Shown here in pieces: positions 35,200-47,900 of a stretch of DNA of 64,000 nt (within the stretch, counting starts at the first letter, position 1; each line of letters begins with the position of its first letter). A program made the position numbers and the translations under genes. Under the pieces are notes generated by a model that saw nothing but the letters and a program-made list of their open reading frames with translations, was not told the origin of the DNA and ran no database searches. The DNA comes from Lonicera japonica (Eukaryota; Streptophyta; Magnoliopsida; Dipsacales; Caprifoliaceae): positions 1 through 64,000 of the forward strand of contig JAKCWG010000727.1 of NCBI GenBank assembly GCA_021464415.1, written 5' to 3'.

Positions 35200-36215
35200 T
35201 CACCACGTAGGATCACCGTTAGTAGCTAGTTTTAAATAGATGTTAAAGGAGGGTTTCAATTCAATCACTAATTGTACTTCAGGGTTTAATTTTGAACAAT
35301 TGAAATTTCGGGTGAAATATTGAACATAACCCAAAACTTCAGGGTTTATTATGTAATTTACCCTAGCATTGCAATACACATAAGCAGCCCCATTGATTAC
35401 AAATGCATAAAAGTTTGTTTTGTAACTAAATGAAAGAATTTTTTCTTCACACCGAAGCTCATCACATTTTTTGGGAGAAGGTGATACCAAGAAAGTCTCG
35501 AATATCCTATTCCCGTCTCCTTGTAACTCCCGAAATGAATGCTTCTCGAAAAAAATCTTAGCCATCATAAAGTGGTCAACCTAGGACAGATGTCTTTAAA
35601 ACCTTTGTATAATGAATTAATAAGCAAGAGAAATGCTAATTTGTTAAAAATAAAATTTTTGATCTTACCTGACCAGTCCTATAAACATCTAAAGCTTTGT
35701 TGATCACTATGCCACAACCTACTCCACCTCCCCCCCCAATACACTTTTACCAAGGTCTTACGACTAATCGTGCACCCGTAGGATATTATCATCTCCAACT
35801 GTTATAAGAGACCTGTGTACGACAACATTAAGAAGGATAAAATTCGTGGTCATGCCATATATAACAAGGATTTGTTTTATCCTGTCCAATGAAGAGACAC
35901 GCAATATCTCTTTTTATGAACCACTCAATGAGTTGAAGCTTAATCTTAATTTTTTGTGGACTTCCTCTGCAGGTATTTTTTTTAGCTCTTTAAATTTTTC
36001 TTCCTATAAATCTTTATCTATCTCACCAAAAAATGAAGACCCTGTGACCACAGGAACTAAAGAAAGGCCTACAACAATGTATACAACTTTCTTAGAAAGG
36101 ATATCATAACCTTCTGGGGGAGAGTTTCTCATGAAGGCGAACTTACTAAATAGCTCAAGAGAATCATCATTGTCTAACAATTTGAGTGACCAAGAGAAGG
36201 TCACCTTCACTACCG
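35200..36215 (-). pseudogene. TIR-NBS-LRR resistance gene relic (NB-ARC part)
   Basis: Minus strand. The block 36210-36004 reads KLLDNDDSLELFSKFAFMRN, SPPEGYDILSKKVV then GLSLVPVVTGSSFFG, which matches the TNL NB-ARC region around RNBS-C and GLPLA; the GLPLA core is degraded to GLSLV. A TGG to TAG change stops the frame where families have DLWEE. It resumes as EEKFKELKKIPAEEVHKKLR and LSFNSL, has another stop, and ends near 35760 with HRSLITVGDDNILRVHD, the RNBS-D/MHD end. The ORF 35568-35200 downstream may be a post-LRR remnant, though I do not recognise it. The TIR domain, P-loop and LRRs are missing. TNLs are intracellular immune receptors; this one is non-functional. Confidence 0.8.
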
Positions 36216-36634
36216 CCTAGTGGGTTCGTTGCAGTTTTCATCACGATGATTGGGACGGGCTAAACTAGTATGGCAATGATGGGGTGGACCGAGGTCGCAT
36301 TATGGTCTATCTGGACGTGAGCATGGCTGCGCCTGTTCCAGACATCTCGTGGCTTCTTATGGAGCAAGTGTCACATGAGATTCATCACTGTAGATGGGCT
36401 CGCTTTCTAAAATTCCCATTCAGTCAATTATAACATTATATATGTATGTATGTGACAAAATTGTGTATATATACTTGTGCTGGTGTATTTTGGTTTTAAG
36501 ATCTTTTGCATGCTATGAATGTACTAATGTACATAGATTTAAAGGAGTCTTGTCCTAATACAATAGTGATATATGCTTGTTGTTGTGATTTTGCAAAACC
36601 TTAGCATGTTGATAAAACTGTAAAGACTTAGATT
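36216..36634. other. Spacer, nothing recognised
   Basis: No gene or repeat structure seen apart from ordinary AT-rich sequence. Confidence 0.5.
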
Positions 36635-36874
36635 TTATGATAATTACGTGAAATTACCCCTCATGCTATATAATTCATATAATTACACAAAAACACCCTC
36701 AAGTTTTGTAAATTGCATAATTTTATCCTCTTATTAATATAACTCACATAATTACAGAAAATAGCCTTAGGTTTTGTAAATTACATAATTTTACTGTCTT
36801 ATCCATATAACTCACATAATTACAAAAAAAAAACTCTCATATTTTGTAAATTACATAATTTTACCATCTTATCC

Positions 36875-36907
<33 letters not shown>

Positions 36908-36910
36908 TGG
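36635..36910. repeat. 68-69-bp tandem repeat followed by a (GA)n microsatellite
   Basis: Units containing CATAATTACA...TTTTGTAAATTACATAATTTT recur with AATTAC starts at 36681, 36750 and 36818, giving periods of 69 and 68 bp, with a partial first copy. The array ends directly in (GA)n at 36881-36905. AT-rich and non-coding. Confidence 0.85.
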
Positions 36911-37794
36911 GGGGTTTTGGAAAAAAAATTAATCTTAGATAGGGGATTCGAACTCACAACCTCTAACTTACAAATCAAAATAATTTATCACTTGAATTAT
37001 AAGAATATAAAGTAAGTTTAGCCTTTACTTGAGTAATGAATTAATATTTTTCACTAGGGCCGGATTAAACCAATATCGATATTCTAATTAACATAGGGAT
37101 AAAAAACTATAGGGCAGACTATAACCCACCTTGGCGCCCTAAATCCACCCGTTTATTCAGAAAAAACAAAATCCGTAGATAAAGATGCATATATTCCTAC
37201 TAAATTGTCATTGAGCAAGATTAGGTGGCCGTTCAACTAGACTAAACGGCAATCCACCGCTTAGTATTTAGGCAGGGAGTAATCGGCCTAGACAATATTG
37301 TATTGAAAAATTGCAGGGTAGTTTTTTTACGAGTGAATAAATACATTAACATACAAGCTAGCTTACCACCAGTGATAACGTTAGATATTGATGATGAAAA
37401 TGACATTACATACTGATAGCTCGATGAGATTGTGACCACTCTTTACTTTACCAAGCACTCTTTACTTTACTAACTATAGCAAAACCTCCAATTGTATTTT
37501 TCTATAATATGTCCGCATTAATTTAGTAACACAATTTTTTTTTTTAAATATAAAGAACCTTTGAAAGTCTTTTGCTCACTTTTTGACACATACTTTGCTA
37601 TAATAAATAAGCATCAAAAAGAAGTTTTGATATGTTTGCAAAATTATAAAATTATTCTTATTGTGCCCAAAATTTACTAGTACAATATAAAGCTATAGTA
37701 GGTTTTATCTCATGATCTTAATTCTTAAACTCGAAAATTGCATGTATTTACTAGAGACTTAATAAGTATCATATCGTATACTCGCAGAGTATGT
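36911..37794. other. Spacer with tRNA-like motif
   Basis: GGGGATTCGAACTCACAACC (36943) carries a reversed B-box core (GAGTTCGAATCC), a common plant repeat signature, but there is no A box or cloverleaf. No gene seen to 37794. Confidence 0.4.
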
Positions 37795-40700
37795 AATAAG
37801 TTTTCTCGACTCCAGGGGTGGACCTGCTTGGCCCAATCCAGTCCAAAAAAAATAAATTATATATGTTTGCTACATACAAGTTCCAGCCCTAACCCAAGTT
37901 CATCCAACTTCCAGCCTAGCCTCAGGCCCTCTCTAAGCCCGAGCCTCCAGCCATCACCAAGGCCCAGCCTTTGAAGACTCCTTATAAACAATAAATTGAT
38001 GTGTGGTTTCTGATAAGAATATAAAACAAAAATTATGTTATGCAAATATTAAAAAAACACATATTATGGTGTGCATTAGTTTGACATGTACCATTGAATA
38101 AGTTTTATACACATATCAATATGTCACATTAAAGTTAAAATATTCACATTAATAATATACATACAATAAACTTTTACACACCAATAATTTTGTCTACATT
38201 AAAAATGTTATAACTTAAAATAAAAAATTCAAAATTTTGTAAAATTTTAATATTTAAAATCTACTAATCATGATCAAGTACACAAGATCCATCATGAATC
38301 ATGTACAAAAATCAAGAAAAAATAGTGTGTAACATTTAAGGACGTATTTTGTGTTCGTACATTATTTGTCACCTCAGTCTCTCATTTTTAGGAGTGTTTG
38401 CGTTACATCAATCCAATTTTTAGATTATTTTCAAATCATACTAACAGATGTGGCTGGATTATTTTTACATCTGGTCTTGATTTTAATTTATTAAAAAATT
38501 ATTTTGCGGAGATCAAAATAAGATTAAAAAATATGAATAAAAGATTAATTATTGCCATCAATGAACGCAAACCAGTGGATCACCTGGTTGGTTTGATTTC
38601 CTTCCAAAAGTCTTTTGAAGGCAATTTCCCATTATTACAAAGGTTGGGCACAATGATATAACACGATGAGATGCGGTGCCAGAATTTTCTGATTGGTTTT
38701 ATAATATTCAATGAAACAAGATTTTTATTTATTATTCTAAGAATAAAATTAAAATTTAGAATTTTACCAAGAGCACATACAACTATGTGCCAACAAAATT
38801 AGGATCATTACAATTATATTACAGATTAATAAAGTTAAAACTGTTAGGAAGTGGACCACCAATGTGAATCATACTTTGCAACACATATAACATGATCTAT
38901 GATATGAATTGAAGTACAAAATAACTACCATAAAATTGGTGAATAAAGTACAAAAGTATATGCAATTGCATAATTAGAACAAAGACAAAATTCTACCGAG
39001 CCTCACAATCCAGGCTTCCACGCGGCCAACCTTTTTTTGAACCCAAAAAACATTCCACCCAGTCACCACCGTTGTTACCCCACATAGAGCTTACGAATTA
39101 GAAAGATGCAGCCAACTAATTATATATGAATTGAAACAAAGAATAAAACTAGCGAATTATAAGGTATCGTGAATTTGAAATTTCCCCATTTTGCCTAAGA
39201 GCTGCAGGTCTAGAGGCGCAGAGTTCAAACTGTGAACAAAGAAGTGCATATATAGATGCACACACACGAGAGTTGCGTGAATGTAACTACACTGAGAAGA
39301 ACAAGGCAACCTATAAGGCATATAATTAAGCTGAAAGCACTAAAACTTACACTACCGAAGTCTATAAAAAGCCACTTGACATAGCGAAGAAAGAGATTTT
39401 TGATATTTCTATCATGCGTCTAAACTTGGCGTTAATTTTTTATCAACTGGGTCCAGGAGTCCCGCAAACACTTTAGTAGGTCATGCTATATAATTACCTG
39501 TTGGTATATTAGGCTAAAACCACTAATGAAGTGTTCAAGGGAACTCTAGGAAACACCTGATCAGTAATGGATATGTTCTTCAATCCTACAATTAAGTCTA
39601 AGCCATGATTTATTGACTTTGGTTTATTGCCACACGTTAGACCTTGTGTATGCAACATTTTTGGATTAGTAAGGAGCGCAATGATAACTATTTATACTGT
39701 GTTGGTCTCCATCGAATTTAGTTCTAGCTATTGTAAAGCAGAGGAGTATAATTAGAAGAAGCTGACTGAACCTAGTCGGAGTATTAGATTAGATGACCTA
39801 TCTCTGCTAATTATGGCCTCTCGTTTTCTGCTTTCCTCGTAAAGACAAAGCTAGCTAGCTACATACTCTCTTAGTAACTTTTTGCCAAGTTGACGGTGAT
39901 GGAAGTGGCACTTACTAGGGGAAGAAAGAATACTGTAGAATCTTGGAGAGAGACTATATGCCTTCTCACCCGATACACAATTCCGACCATGTTCATTGTC
40001 CCACCCACTTTAATTTCTTGCGGAGTAATTTTGTGAAAGTAACCTTAGGAAAGAATGTAAGAAGTACTGTTGGATCTTTAAAATGTGATGGTTTATTTGA
40101 GACGTCTAAAGAAAGAAATTAACTCTTCACGTCTAGGCCAATTTGAATAAGTCCATAAGCCAAATGCACTTTCGCGTCTATACAATATTCCTCTTTTGTG
40201 AAAAGTATTTTGCATCTCTGTTGAAATGGTTGAAAAGGAAAGACCTTAGATATGAAAGACAGAGGAATATATGCATGACCACCTGCTCCTTGTCATTCTC
40301 CATTCATCATTTTATACGCAATTCGGACTAGGTTCAAGATAAAATTATAAATAGAGTTGGAAAATGATTGATTTGGAAAGTATTCATGTGACACTGATGA
40401 TTCTTGGATTCCTCTGTTCTATATATTCATTCACAAATTACAATGGTGGTAGGGTACTAAACATGGACATAGCCAGAATTTAATGTGAGTGGGGGGAATA
40501 AAATAATAAAGGAAAAAAAATATTGAATTCAACAAACAAATATATTGAGATATTTGATTTGCATGCTTATCTAATACTCTCTCTATGTATATAATACTAT
40601 TTTCTTTCATTTGTCATCATTGAATGCTCGATAAAAATTTGCAAGTGAAAATATAGACGATTTATGAAAAGTAAACGAGATTCTTCATTGGAAGAAGATG

Positions 40701-42662
40701 AAATGATGAGAAATATACTTTGCAGTTTTTCAAAATTGAAAGGAACTAAGGAATGAAATATTTTCATAGAAATAATATCTCTTAATTTAGAAAATACCAA
40801 AATGATACTTTAATTTATTTAGTGATAGTTTAAATTTTTGGCAGATTAGATTTAGAGAGGTCTTTTGCCACTCAGACAATGAGACATTTTTGCAAATCCT
40901 TGCTACAAGTTAAGAGACATCTCGGACATTGGTGAGGGTCTTTTGCCACTCAGGCAACCCATTAGTTCGTAGGGAAGTTTTGTTAAATATTAAAATTACA
41001 TATTTTTAAGGGTGTCACTACTGCCACTCTTTAGCAGTTTTTAGGCGCTCCAAAACAACTTTCAGGGACATAAAAGCATTACTAAAAAATTATAAAGGTG
41101 TCCCTAAAATTTTAAAAAATTAAAAAGTGTCCCTAATTTTATTTTATTTTAAAATGCCAATAGCCGCACCTTTTTTAAAATTACAATTTTTATCTACACT
41201 TTTCTTCCTAAATAACTTTTTAATACTATATATATGGGAAAATTTTGAAAATTTTGAGTGGGGCTTAACCGCTTAAGCCCCAACTGAACCTAACTTGCAT
41301 GCCTCCGTCATTGGTACTAAATTAATTCTTAAATTTAGTACCCATATTCACTTTCAGTTACATGCGCATTTTACACTTTTGTGTTGATCACATATCTATT
41401 TGTTGAAAATTGAAATCTCTCTTGGAAAAATTGAACGAAAATTTAGCCCTAAGATGATGTAGGCATTACATAATTCCCGTTGATCCAAGATATACATGAA
41501 TCTTCTATACTCGACTATATTATTTTCTAAATAGAGCCCATACCCACTCATTTATTACTCTTAAAGATATATAAATATATAGCATTCATGTACGTTTGTT
41601 ATTGCCTTTTACGTTTTAATTATGTTTTATTAATAGAAATTAGACTTAAATTATTGTTAATAGTTTAATAAAAACCTACATTATTGTGACCCGTCTTTTG
41701 GATTTGTCAATGGGCCTCTTCTCCTTCCTCTTCTAAAGTATAGCATTATAAATGTCCACACATTATGTAGCCTTTATTATGTAAAATATGTACATTTGGG
41801 GTGAGTGCAAATTTTTGTTCCACGCAACTTTGTGAAGAAGATGTTAAGCAAACCCAATCATTGAGAGTATTCGAATTGATCAATCGATCATTTCGAGTCA
41901 TTCACAAAAAAATAAATAACTTTGTGAAGAGGATGTTAATTAAGCAAACCCAATCATTAATTATGAGGGTTTTAATTGTAAATTTTAAGATATTTCAAAT
42001 GTCATTTGGCGGAACCTATAAGCAAATGATCAATTATATATGTTCCCAAGATATAAGCTATAAGTTTCGTTTGCTAGAAGTTGTTTATCTTTTTCTATGT
42101 ACGCCAATCTTATTGTGCACCGTTAAATAACAGTGTTGGAAAAGTTCATTTCAATTCAATTGGGGTGTTTTGAAACACATCAATTACATATATATATATA
42201 TACATAATTTTAAAACGTTGGTGCATTGCACATATTAGTAAACTAGTTATATGTAATAGTCAATGAAGAGGCATCATAATATATGTATGGCAAATCTTCC
42301 ATACTGAACTAGTCTTTTCTATCCACCATGCAAATATCATCACAAAAGAAAATGCTGAAAAGAGAGGTTGTGGTCCAAAGAGGACCACCAATATTCTAGA
42401 CGAGAGAGAACATTCATCCACATAAATGAAGGTAGGAGGCAGGGACATAATTTGGGTTGAATGGTTGACGATATTTTTATCTATGAAATTGTCTTTTTAA
42501 CATATTAAATACAGGCCCACATCTAATGACTATACATGTGTAAAATTTAAGATAAAATTATTATTGATGCAATAGTTAAAAAGTATGTTTTTAAGTTGGA
42601 ACAGCGGGTTTGAGGTTATTTAACAATAAAAGTAATGGAGGTAAAATAAGAAAACCAATCGG
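37795..42662. repeat. Segmental duplication copy B
   Basis: This is a direct repeat of 1-759 plus 8234-~12080. It lacks the CACTA element: AACGCAAACC at 38566-38575 is followed directly by sequence matching the other side of the insertion, with a short deletion. It lacks about 150 bp present at 8327-8480. The match ends at AAACCAATCGG, immediately before TGTCATCATCG at 42663, the probable start of an LTR. Apart from a broken MIR395 there is no convincing gene. The ORF 41801-42130 has a conserved beginning in copy A (11433) but is broken there. Confidence 0.9.
39440..39565 (-). pseudogene. MIR395 pseudogene (duplicate of copy 1)
   Basis: The hairpin at 9290-9414 is duplicated here. The star arm and loop are almost unchanged, but the mature arm on the minus strand reads CTAAAGTGTTTGCGGGACTC. 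Compared with canonical miR395 there is a G to A change at position 3, a G to C change in the G-run and loss of one A. These lie in the seed and the duplex, so accurate processing or targeting of the usual transcripts is unlikely. The upstream TATAAATAG (39688-39696) and TGAACCTAGTC (39767-39777) remain. Confidence 0.88.
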
Positions 42663-44086
42663 TGTCATCATCGTTTGCAAGAAACCTGGACACGTGCGTT
42701 AGGGTTCTTGTGGGGCCTACCCCAACACCTGCAAGAACCCTAACGACTATCAGAAAGCACGATTTTTGGAGTCTGAGGCCTACCCGAACACCCAAAACTG
42801 CTCTCGAGGGATTTGTTTGCCAAACAAACCTGTTTTTAAGAAGGATTATCGCGCGACAAACCAGTATGTTGCACGATGATCTCTCTTATATCTCGCGACA
42901 AGTTTCCTGAACACAGACCAACCACTTTCTGACAGCTCAGTCTGTCAGAAGGGTCACTTCAGCCGTTTATAGCGCGACATTGGTTCAAATGTCGCGCGAC
43001 ACTTGCCTTTTCTGGAGAAATGTCGCGCGACAATCCTTCCCTAACACTGTAAATAAGCCAACACCCCCAAGGGTTCAAAGAGAGGTGGGGGATCTAGGAG
43101 TTCTAAGCTTTCTATCTGATTTTATGGTCTTTCATCAACTACATTCTACGATCATTTGATTTCTGAAGAATTGTCAAATCTTTTCTCGACACTTAGTGTG
43201 TTCCAATTCTGGAATCGAGTTCTCGAAAATATTTGAAGAGGAAAAGCTTATTATGGCCGGAGGTTTCTCTGCCATATTATATTTTCTCTCTTATTATTAT
43301 ATTTCTCGTCGGGAAGGTAAAGAAAGTCTCTTCTAGTATTTAAAATTAGATACATGTTTATTTGTTTTATTAGAATTTGTTTTTCTGTCCATAAGTTTAT
43401 TTGAATAAACTTATTGTCAATTTAAAAAATAGTCTACTATTTTCTAAACAAAACCCTGATAAAATCATTTGCAAAACCAGAAAAGTAAGAACATTATCGT
43501 CCGGATAAAATTAAGTTATCAAAACCTGGACCGATAGAACTTACATAGGAATTGAATCCAGGCATGTCTCATCTTCCCTATAGACTACGATATAACTGAT
43601 AGATCTCCCCTCAAAGAGTTCAAATTCCATATTAAATTAGTTTCGATAAAGATCTAAACTTTCCCAAAATAACCAACACGAGAAAACTGACATTGTTATC
43701 TAAGGAAACAATGCCTAAATAACTCTTTTAAACACAAAACATTTGTCATTTGTATTGTATCTTCAAAACCAAAACAATAAGATCATGAAACAAAAGGTTT
43801 TTATCCCTTTCTCCGTTTCCTAAAATTAAGGTTTCTTTATTAAGAGAATAGTATATTGTTAGTAAAAGCATCCAAGTTTTTCAAAATAGAATAAACATAT
43901 AAGACCACTAGAGACTGAAAGGACGAAATGGGTGCTTAACACCTTCCCAATCCTTAACATAGTTTTTGAACCCTATAGAATCCTAGTTTCGTAGACAAAC
44001 ATGTAAAAAAGGCTTATCTGTAACATTTCTCTTACACAACTGTTTTATTCGTTTTCTCGTAAAATGTACTGGCGACTCTGAACGAA
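42663..44086 (+). repeat. Probable LTR of a Ty3/gypsy (Tat-like) element
   Basis: The sequence starts TGTCATC exactly where the duplicated segment stops. It contains a palindromic array of TGTCGCGCGACA-type units (42845-43032) followed by GTAAATAAG as a TATA-like site (43049-43057). It ends just before ACTGGCGACTCTG (44069-44081), which resembles the primer-binding site next to Tat/Ogre LTRs. A perfect 13-bp inverted repeat, GTTAGGGTTCTTG / CAAGAACCCTAAC (42698-42710 and 42732-42744), lies near its start. The second LTR is not seen, so family and end are inferred. Confidence 0.45.
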
Positions 44087-44125
44087 CCCTCTTGCATTTA
44101 GAAATATGATAGAGGGACACCCGAT

Positions 44126-44806
44126 ATGAATTATCAGCACATAGAAGCAAATGGAACAACGAAACTCTTTTCGATGTTTCAAACGCCCAAACTAGGGGTT
44201 GAGACCCAGGGGTCGCATTTGCGGGTTTTCACATCGAGCGAGTGGATCTTGGATAGCAGGTGCTTGTATCACATGTGCCCAAACCGAGAATTGTTCTATA
44301 CCTTCACCGAGGTTGATGGGGGCAAGGTTTTGATGGGTAACGACCATGCGTGTAAAATGATGGGGATTGGTACGATCCAACTAAAGATGCACGATGGGGT
44401 GGTAAGTATTCTTAGTGATGTCCCTATGTTCCTAGTCTGAAGAAGAATTTGATCTCTTTGGGGGCTCTTGATTCCAATGGGTATCGTGTAATACTCGAGG
44501 GTGAAAACTTGAAGTTCTCTCCGGGGCTATGGTTGTGATGTGAGGAAAGAATGAGGGTAAGCTCTATTTTCTTCAAGGATGCATGCTGACCGGGTTTGCT
44601 TCGGTTACGACTAAAGAGACTAACACGACGAGGTTATGGCATATGCGATTGGGTCATGCTGGGGAAAAGGCTTATGACGGTGTTGAGTAAGTAAGGGCTA
44701 CTTAAAGTGCGAAAAGATGCAAATTAGAGTTTTGTAAGCATTGTGTGCTCAAAAAACAGACTCGGTTAAAGTTTGGGACAGCGGCACATTGAAAATCAAT
44801 GTGTTG
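44126..44806 (+). pseudogene. Copia protease/pre-integrase fragment
   Basis: The frame 44126-44440 contains [20 protein letters not shown] and [20 protein letters not shown], the Copia protease region, with the catalytic DSG changed to DSR. A frameshift follows VSILSDV, then LKKNLISLG, then stops. Remnants of the GAG-pre-integrase region run to about 44790 (CKHCVL-like). It is unrelated in lineage to the gypsy-like LTR just upstream, so the two are probably juxtaposed pieces. Confidence 0.8.
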
Positions 44807-44941
44807 TGATTTAAAAATATGTTTTGATAATAGTAAAAGTGATAAAACAAGTGATTTTTATAAAGTTTTGGGTTTTTCAAAAACTAATTCAGTGTGGAAT
44901 CTTATATTTGATGTAATATGAGATGGGTTGACCAGTCATAA

Positions 44942-47900
44942 TGTAATACCCCCATTGGTTAATTTGATTTTAATCAAGTTCCTTGATCGTGTTTAAGTCA
45001 AGTTCTAGCTTGGAGTTGTTATTTTTGATTTCGAGTGCTTTATGATGATTCAGACACTTCATACAAGTCACGTTAGTCATATTACATGCGCGTGTAGGCT
45101 CAAAATACATTTCGGGTAGCCATAGCAAATTTTGGTACACTAACGACAAGAATTGGAGATTTCGGAGTCCAAAATCCATTTGTTCGATTTGGAACTGTAA
45201 CTATTGTGTGTGGACTATTATTTTTTCATTCACACCTCATTATATTCCTCTTATATGTCCAATATCTTGCCAAAGCATTGTATTGAGTTTGAAAGAATTA
45301 TCGCAAATCTAGCCTTATTGTAATTTTGTTACAATTCCAACACAGTAGTGGCTTTTGGGTCATAACTTCTTTGTTCGATGTCCAAATGAACCCATGTTTA
45401 CGCCATTGGAAAGGTAATTATATTATCTACAACTTTTGTGTTTGGACCGAGTCCAAATTCTCACATTTTCAAGGTCAATGTAGCAGTCCGAAGTCAATAG
45501 CTGCTGTTTTCCGGAATAGCCTATTGTTGTAGACGTCTAGATAAGGCTATGGGGGCTGTCCCGAAATAGCCTAGGGAAAGCACGCTGTCCATAAGAATAG
45601 TGTGCTATTTTTCCTCCAACAGCATCTTGTTGGACATAATAGCATGTTGTTGTCCCTGAGCATCTGATATTTATTTTTTTTATTACCCTTTTCTCTTCAT
45701 TTTCTCACATACACCATGGAAGCTTCGAGAGAGAGAGAAATGTGGCGATTTAGGAGATTTTAGGAAGAATCACCATCACCACTTGAAATTACAAAATCAT
45801 GCATGTTCCTCCATCATTCTCCTCCCTCTCCTTCCTTGAAATCCACCATTGGAGCTCCAATCAAGCTTGAAGAAAACTAGGGCTCAAGGAGGGATTTCTT
45901 GATTCACTTTCAACCATGCTTAAATTGAGTTTTTAGAGCTTTATTGAGGTGGTAACACTAGTACTAAACTTGTTTTTTTTTTTTAAATTATTACTTGTTG
46001 CATTAAAAATTTTATAAAAATGGGGGGATTTTCTTGAAAGTCCTAGGTTTGTGTTGATGCATGAGGGTTGGGTTAGATTAACCTTCAATTGGTTGATAAT
46101 AATGGTGGATTGTCACTCAAATTACATGCATGCATAATTAATTCCATGCTTAGCTTAAGTATTTGAGGATTCATAATAAACCCACTATATGTTACATGTA
46201 TAAACTAAGAATTTCGGGATTTACACTAAATTAATGGTTGATTATAGGTTATAAACTATAGATATACACACTTATAATAGTTGATGTGCGTATGAACCAT
46301 CTTCCTTGGGAATTGTACAAAAGTCCACAATTATATAAACTAGTTCTAGCCAATTTGGTATATTTGTACACATGTATTCATTAGATGATAAATTGTGTGA
46401 AACCATTAATATTACACGCACCCTAATGTGTTATAAGTATAGCTTTGTGGGGTGTAGGTTCCCATCGTAATAATTGAAGGAGATTAATATATCGTAAGCA
46501 TACCGGTTATATAAGAATCAGAAAAATTGGTGCTTGGCTTAGGGTAAAACAACTTATATACACATATAAGATACCGATATTACACTAGTTGGCCATAAAT
46601 ACGAATAATGATATGTCGATAAAGCTATGAATGAGAAGCGTGATGATGAAGCTATGTGACTGAATTATCTATCTTCGATGAAGCCTCCATAGGTGTGATT
46701 AGGTTGTGTGGGCTTGTGATACACACAACTATATATATATAGTTGTATGTATTGATGGTGAATGGATATGGTCATCTCGATGTGATCACACGTATGTACA
46801 AGAATGATATTGATAATGATGTTGTGACATCTATATTGCATATACATGTTATTTATTGATGTTTTCGCCAAGTATCTATGTGGATAGTGATTGTAAGGTT
46901 GTAGCCCTACCAAGGAAAGTTGTAGCCCTACCATATGATTGGGTTGTAGCCCATTGAGTGCGGTTGTAGCCCCTATGATTGAGTACCGGTAATAGTTATG
47001 GGTTGGAGCCCCAACTGATTCAGGGTTGGATCCCTGTGAGATATTAGGGTTGGACCCCTATATTGTGTGGTTGTAGCTGCCTATTTCTATTATCATATTG
47101 ATATATATTGCCTTCTCATGGATCAGTGTTTGTAGTCCTGCGTTTAGTAGCTTCCTTAGCTTGCAGATTAGTTCAGGTGGCTCTATCAACGGGACTGTGT
47201 GTTCTACGCTTAACTGAAAGATCCTAAGGTAGTTTCGTCCTTTAAGGAACTTGCTTGTATCGGTATTCTTCTTGTTAACTATTTAGATCATAGTCCCCGG
47301 GAAAATATCTTGCGTGGGTTCAACTCCAAATGAATTACAAGTTAAGACTAAATCCTTGGACAGTTTGCTCACGTGGGGGAGGCATGATTAGTTTAGAGCT
47401 TGGGGTTCTTCGGGAGCCGATGCTCTAAGCCTAGTGATCGTGGGGGTAAGCTTGAGGCTTTATACAAGAGATATGATAGAATAACCTTTATATGCTTGTT
47501 ACCTTTATGGTTGCTGTGTCATATCTCTTGTTGTTATTATCCTTACTCATATGATTACGTGGGATTATTATATGATAAGCGTTACATGTTCAAGTTGTGT
47601 ACAAAGGTCAGATTTATAATATATATATATATATAAAGGATTAACAATTAAAGCGGAATTATAAAGCATGTGCGTACAGATATCCACTAGGTTATAGTTG
47701 CGTGACCCATTCTCATAATGTACAAGTATTCATATTGAAATACTATTTGAGTAAGCTCTGTAGCCATGTGCGAATTGATGGACTTCATAATGAATTATAA
47801 TGAAAGTGGAAAATAATGAGTACCCATGGAATAACGAACCATAGGAAGCTAAAAAGACATAGATTCACAGAGAGGGTTATATCTATGGAACTGTAAGAGC

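Noticed and set aside
36943..36970. Reverse-strand tRNA-like sequence
   Set aside because: Only the T-arm-like GAGTTCGAATCC is present; the rest cannot form a tRNA.
44192..44380. Minus-strand 62-aa ORF
   Set aside because: It is antisense to the Copia protease fragment on the plus strand.
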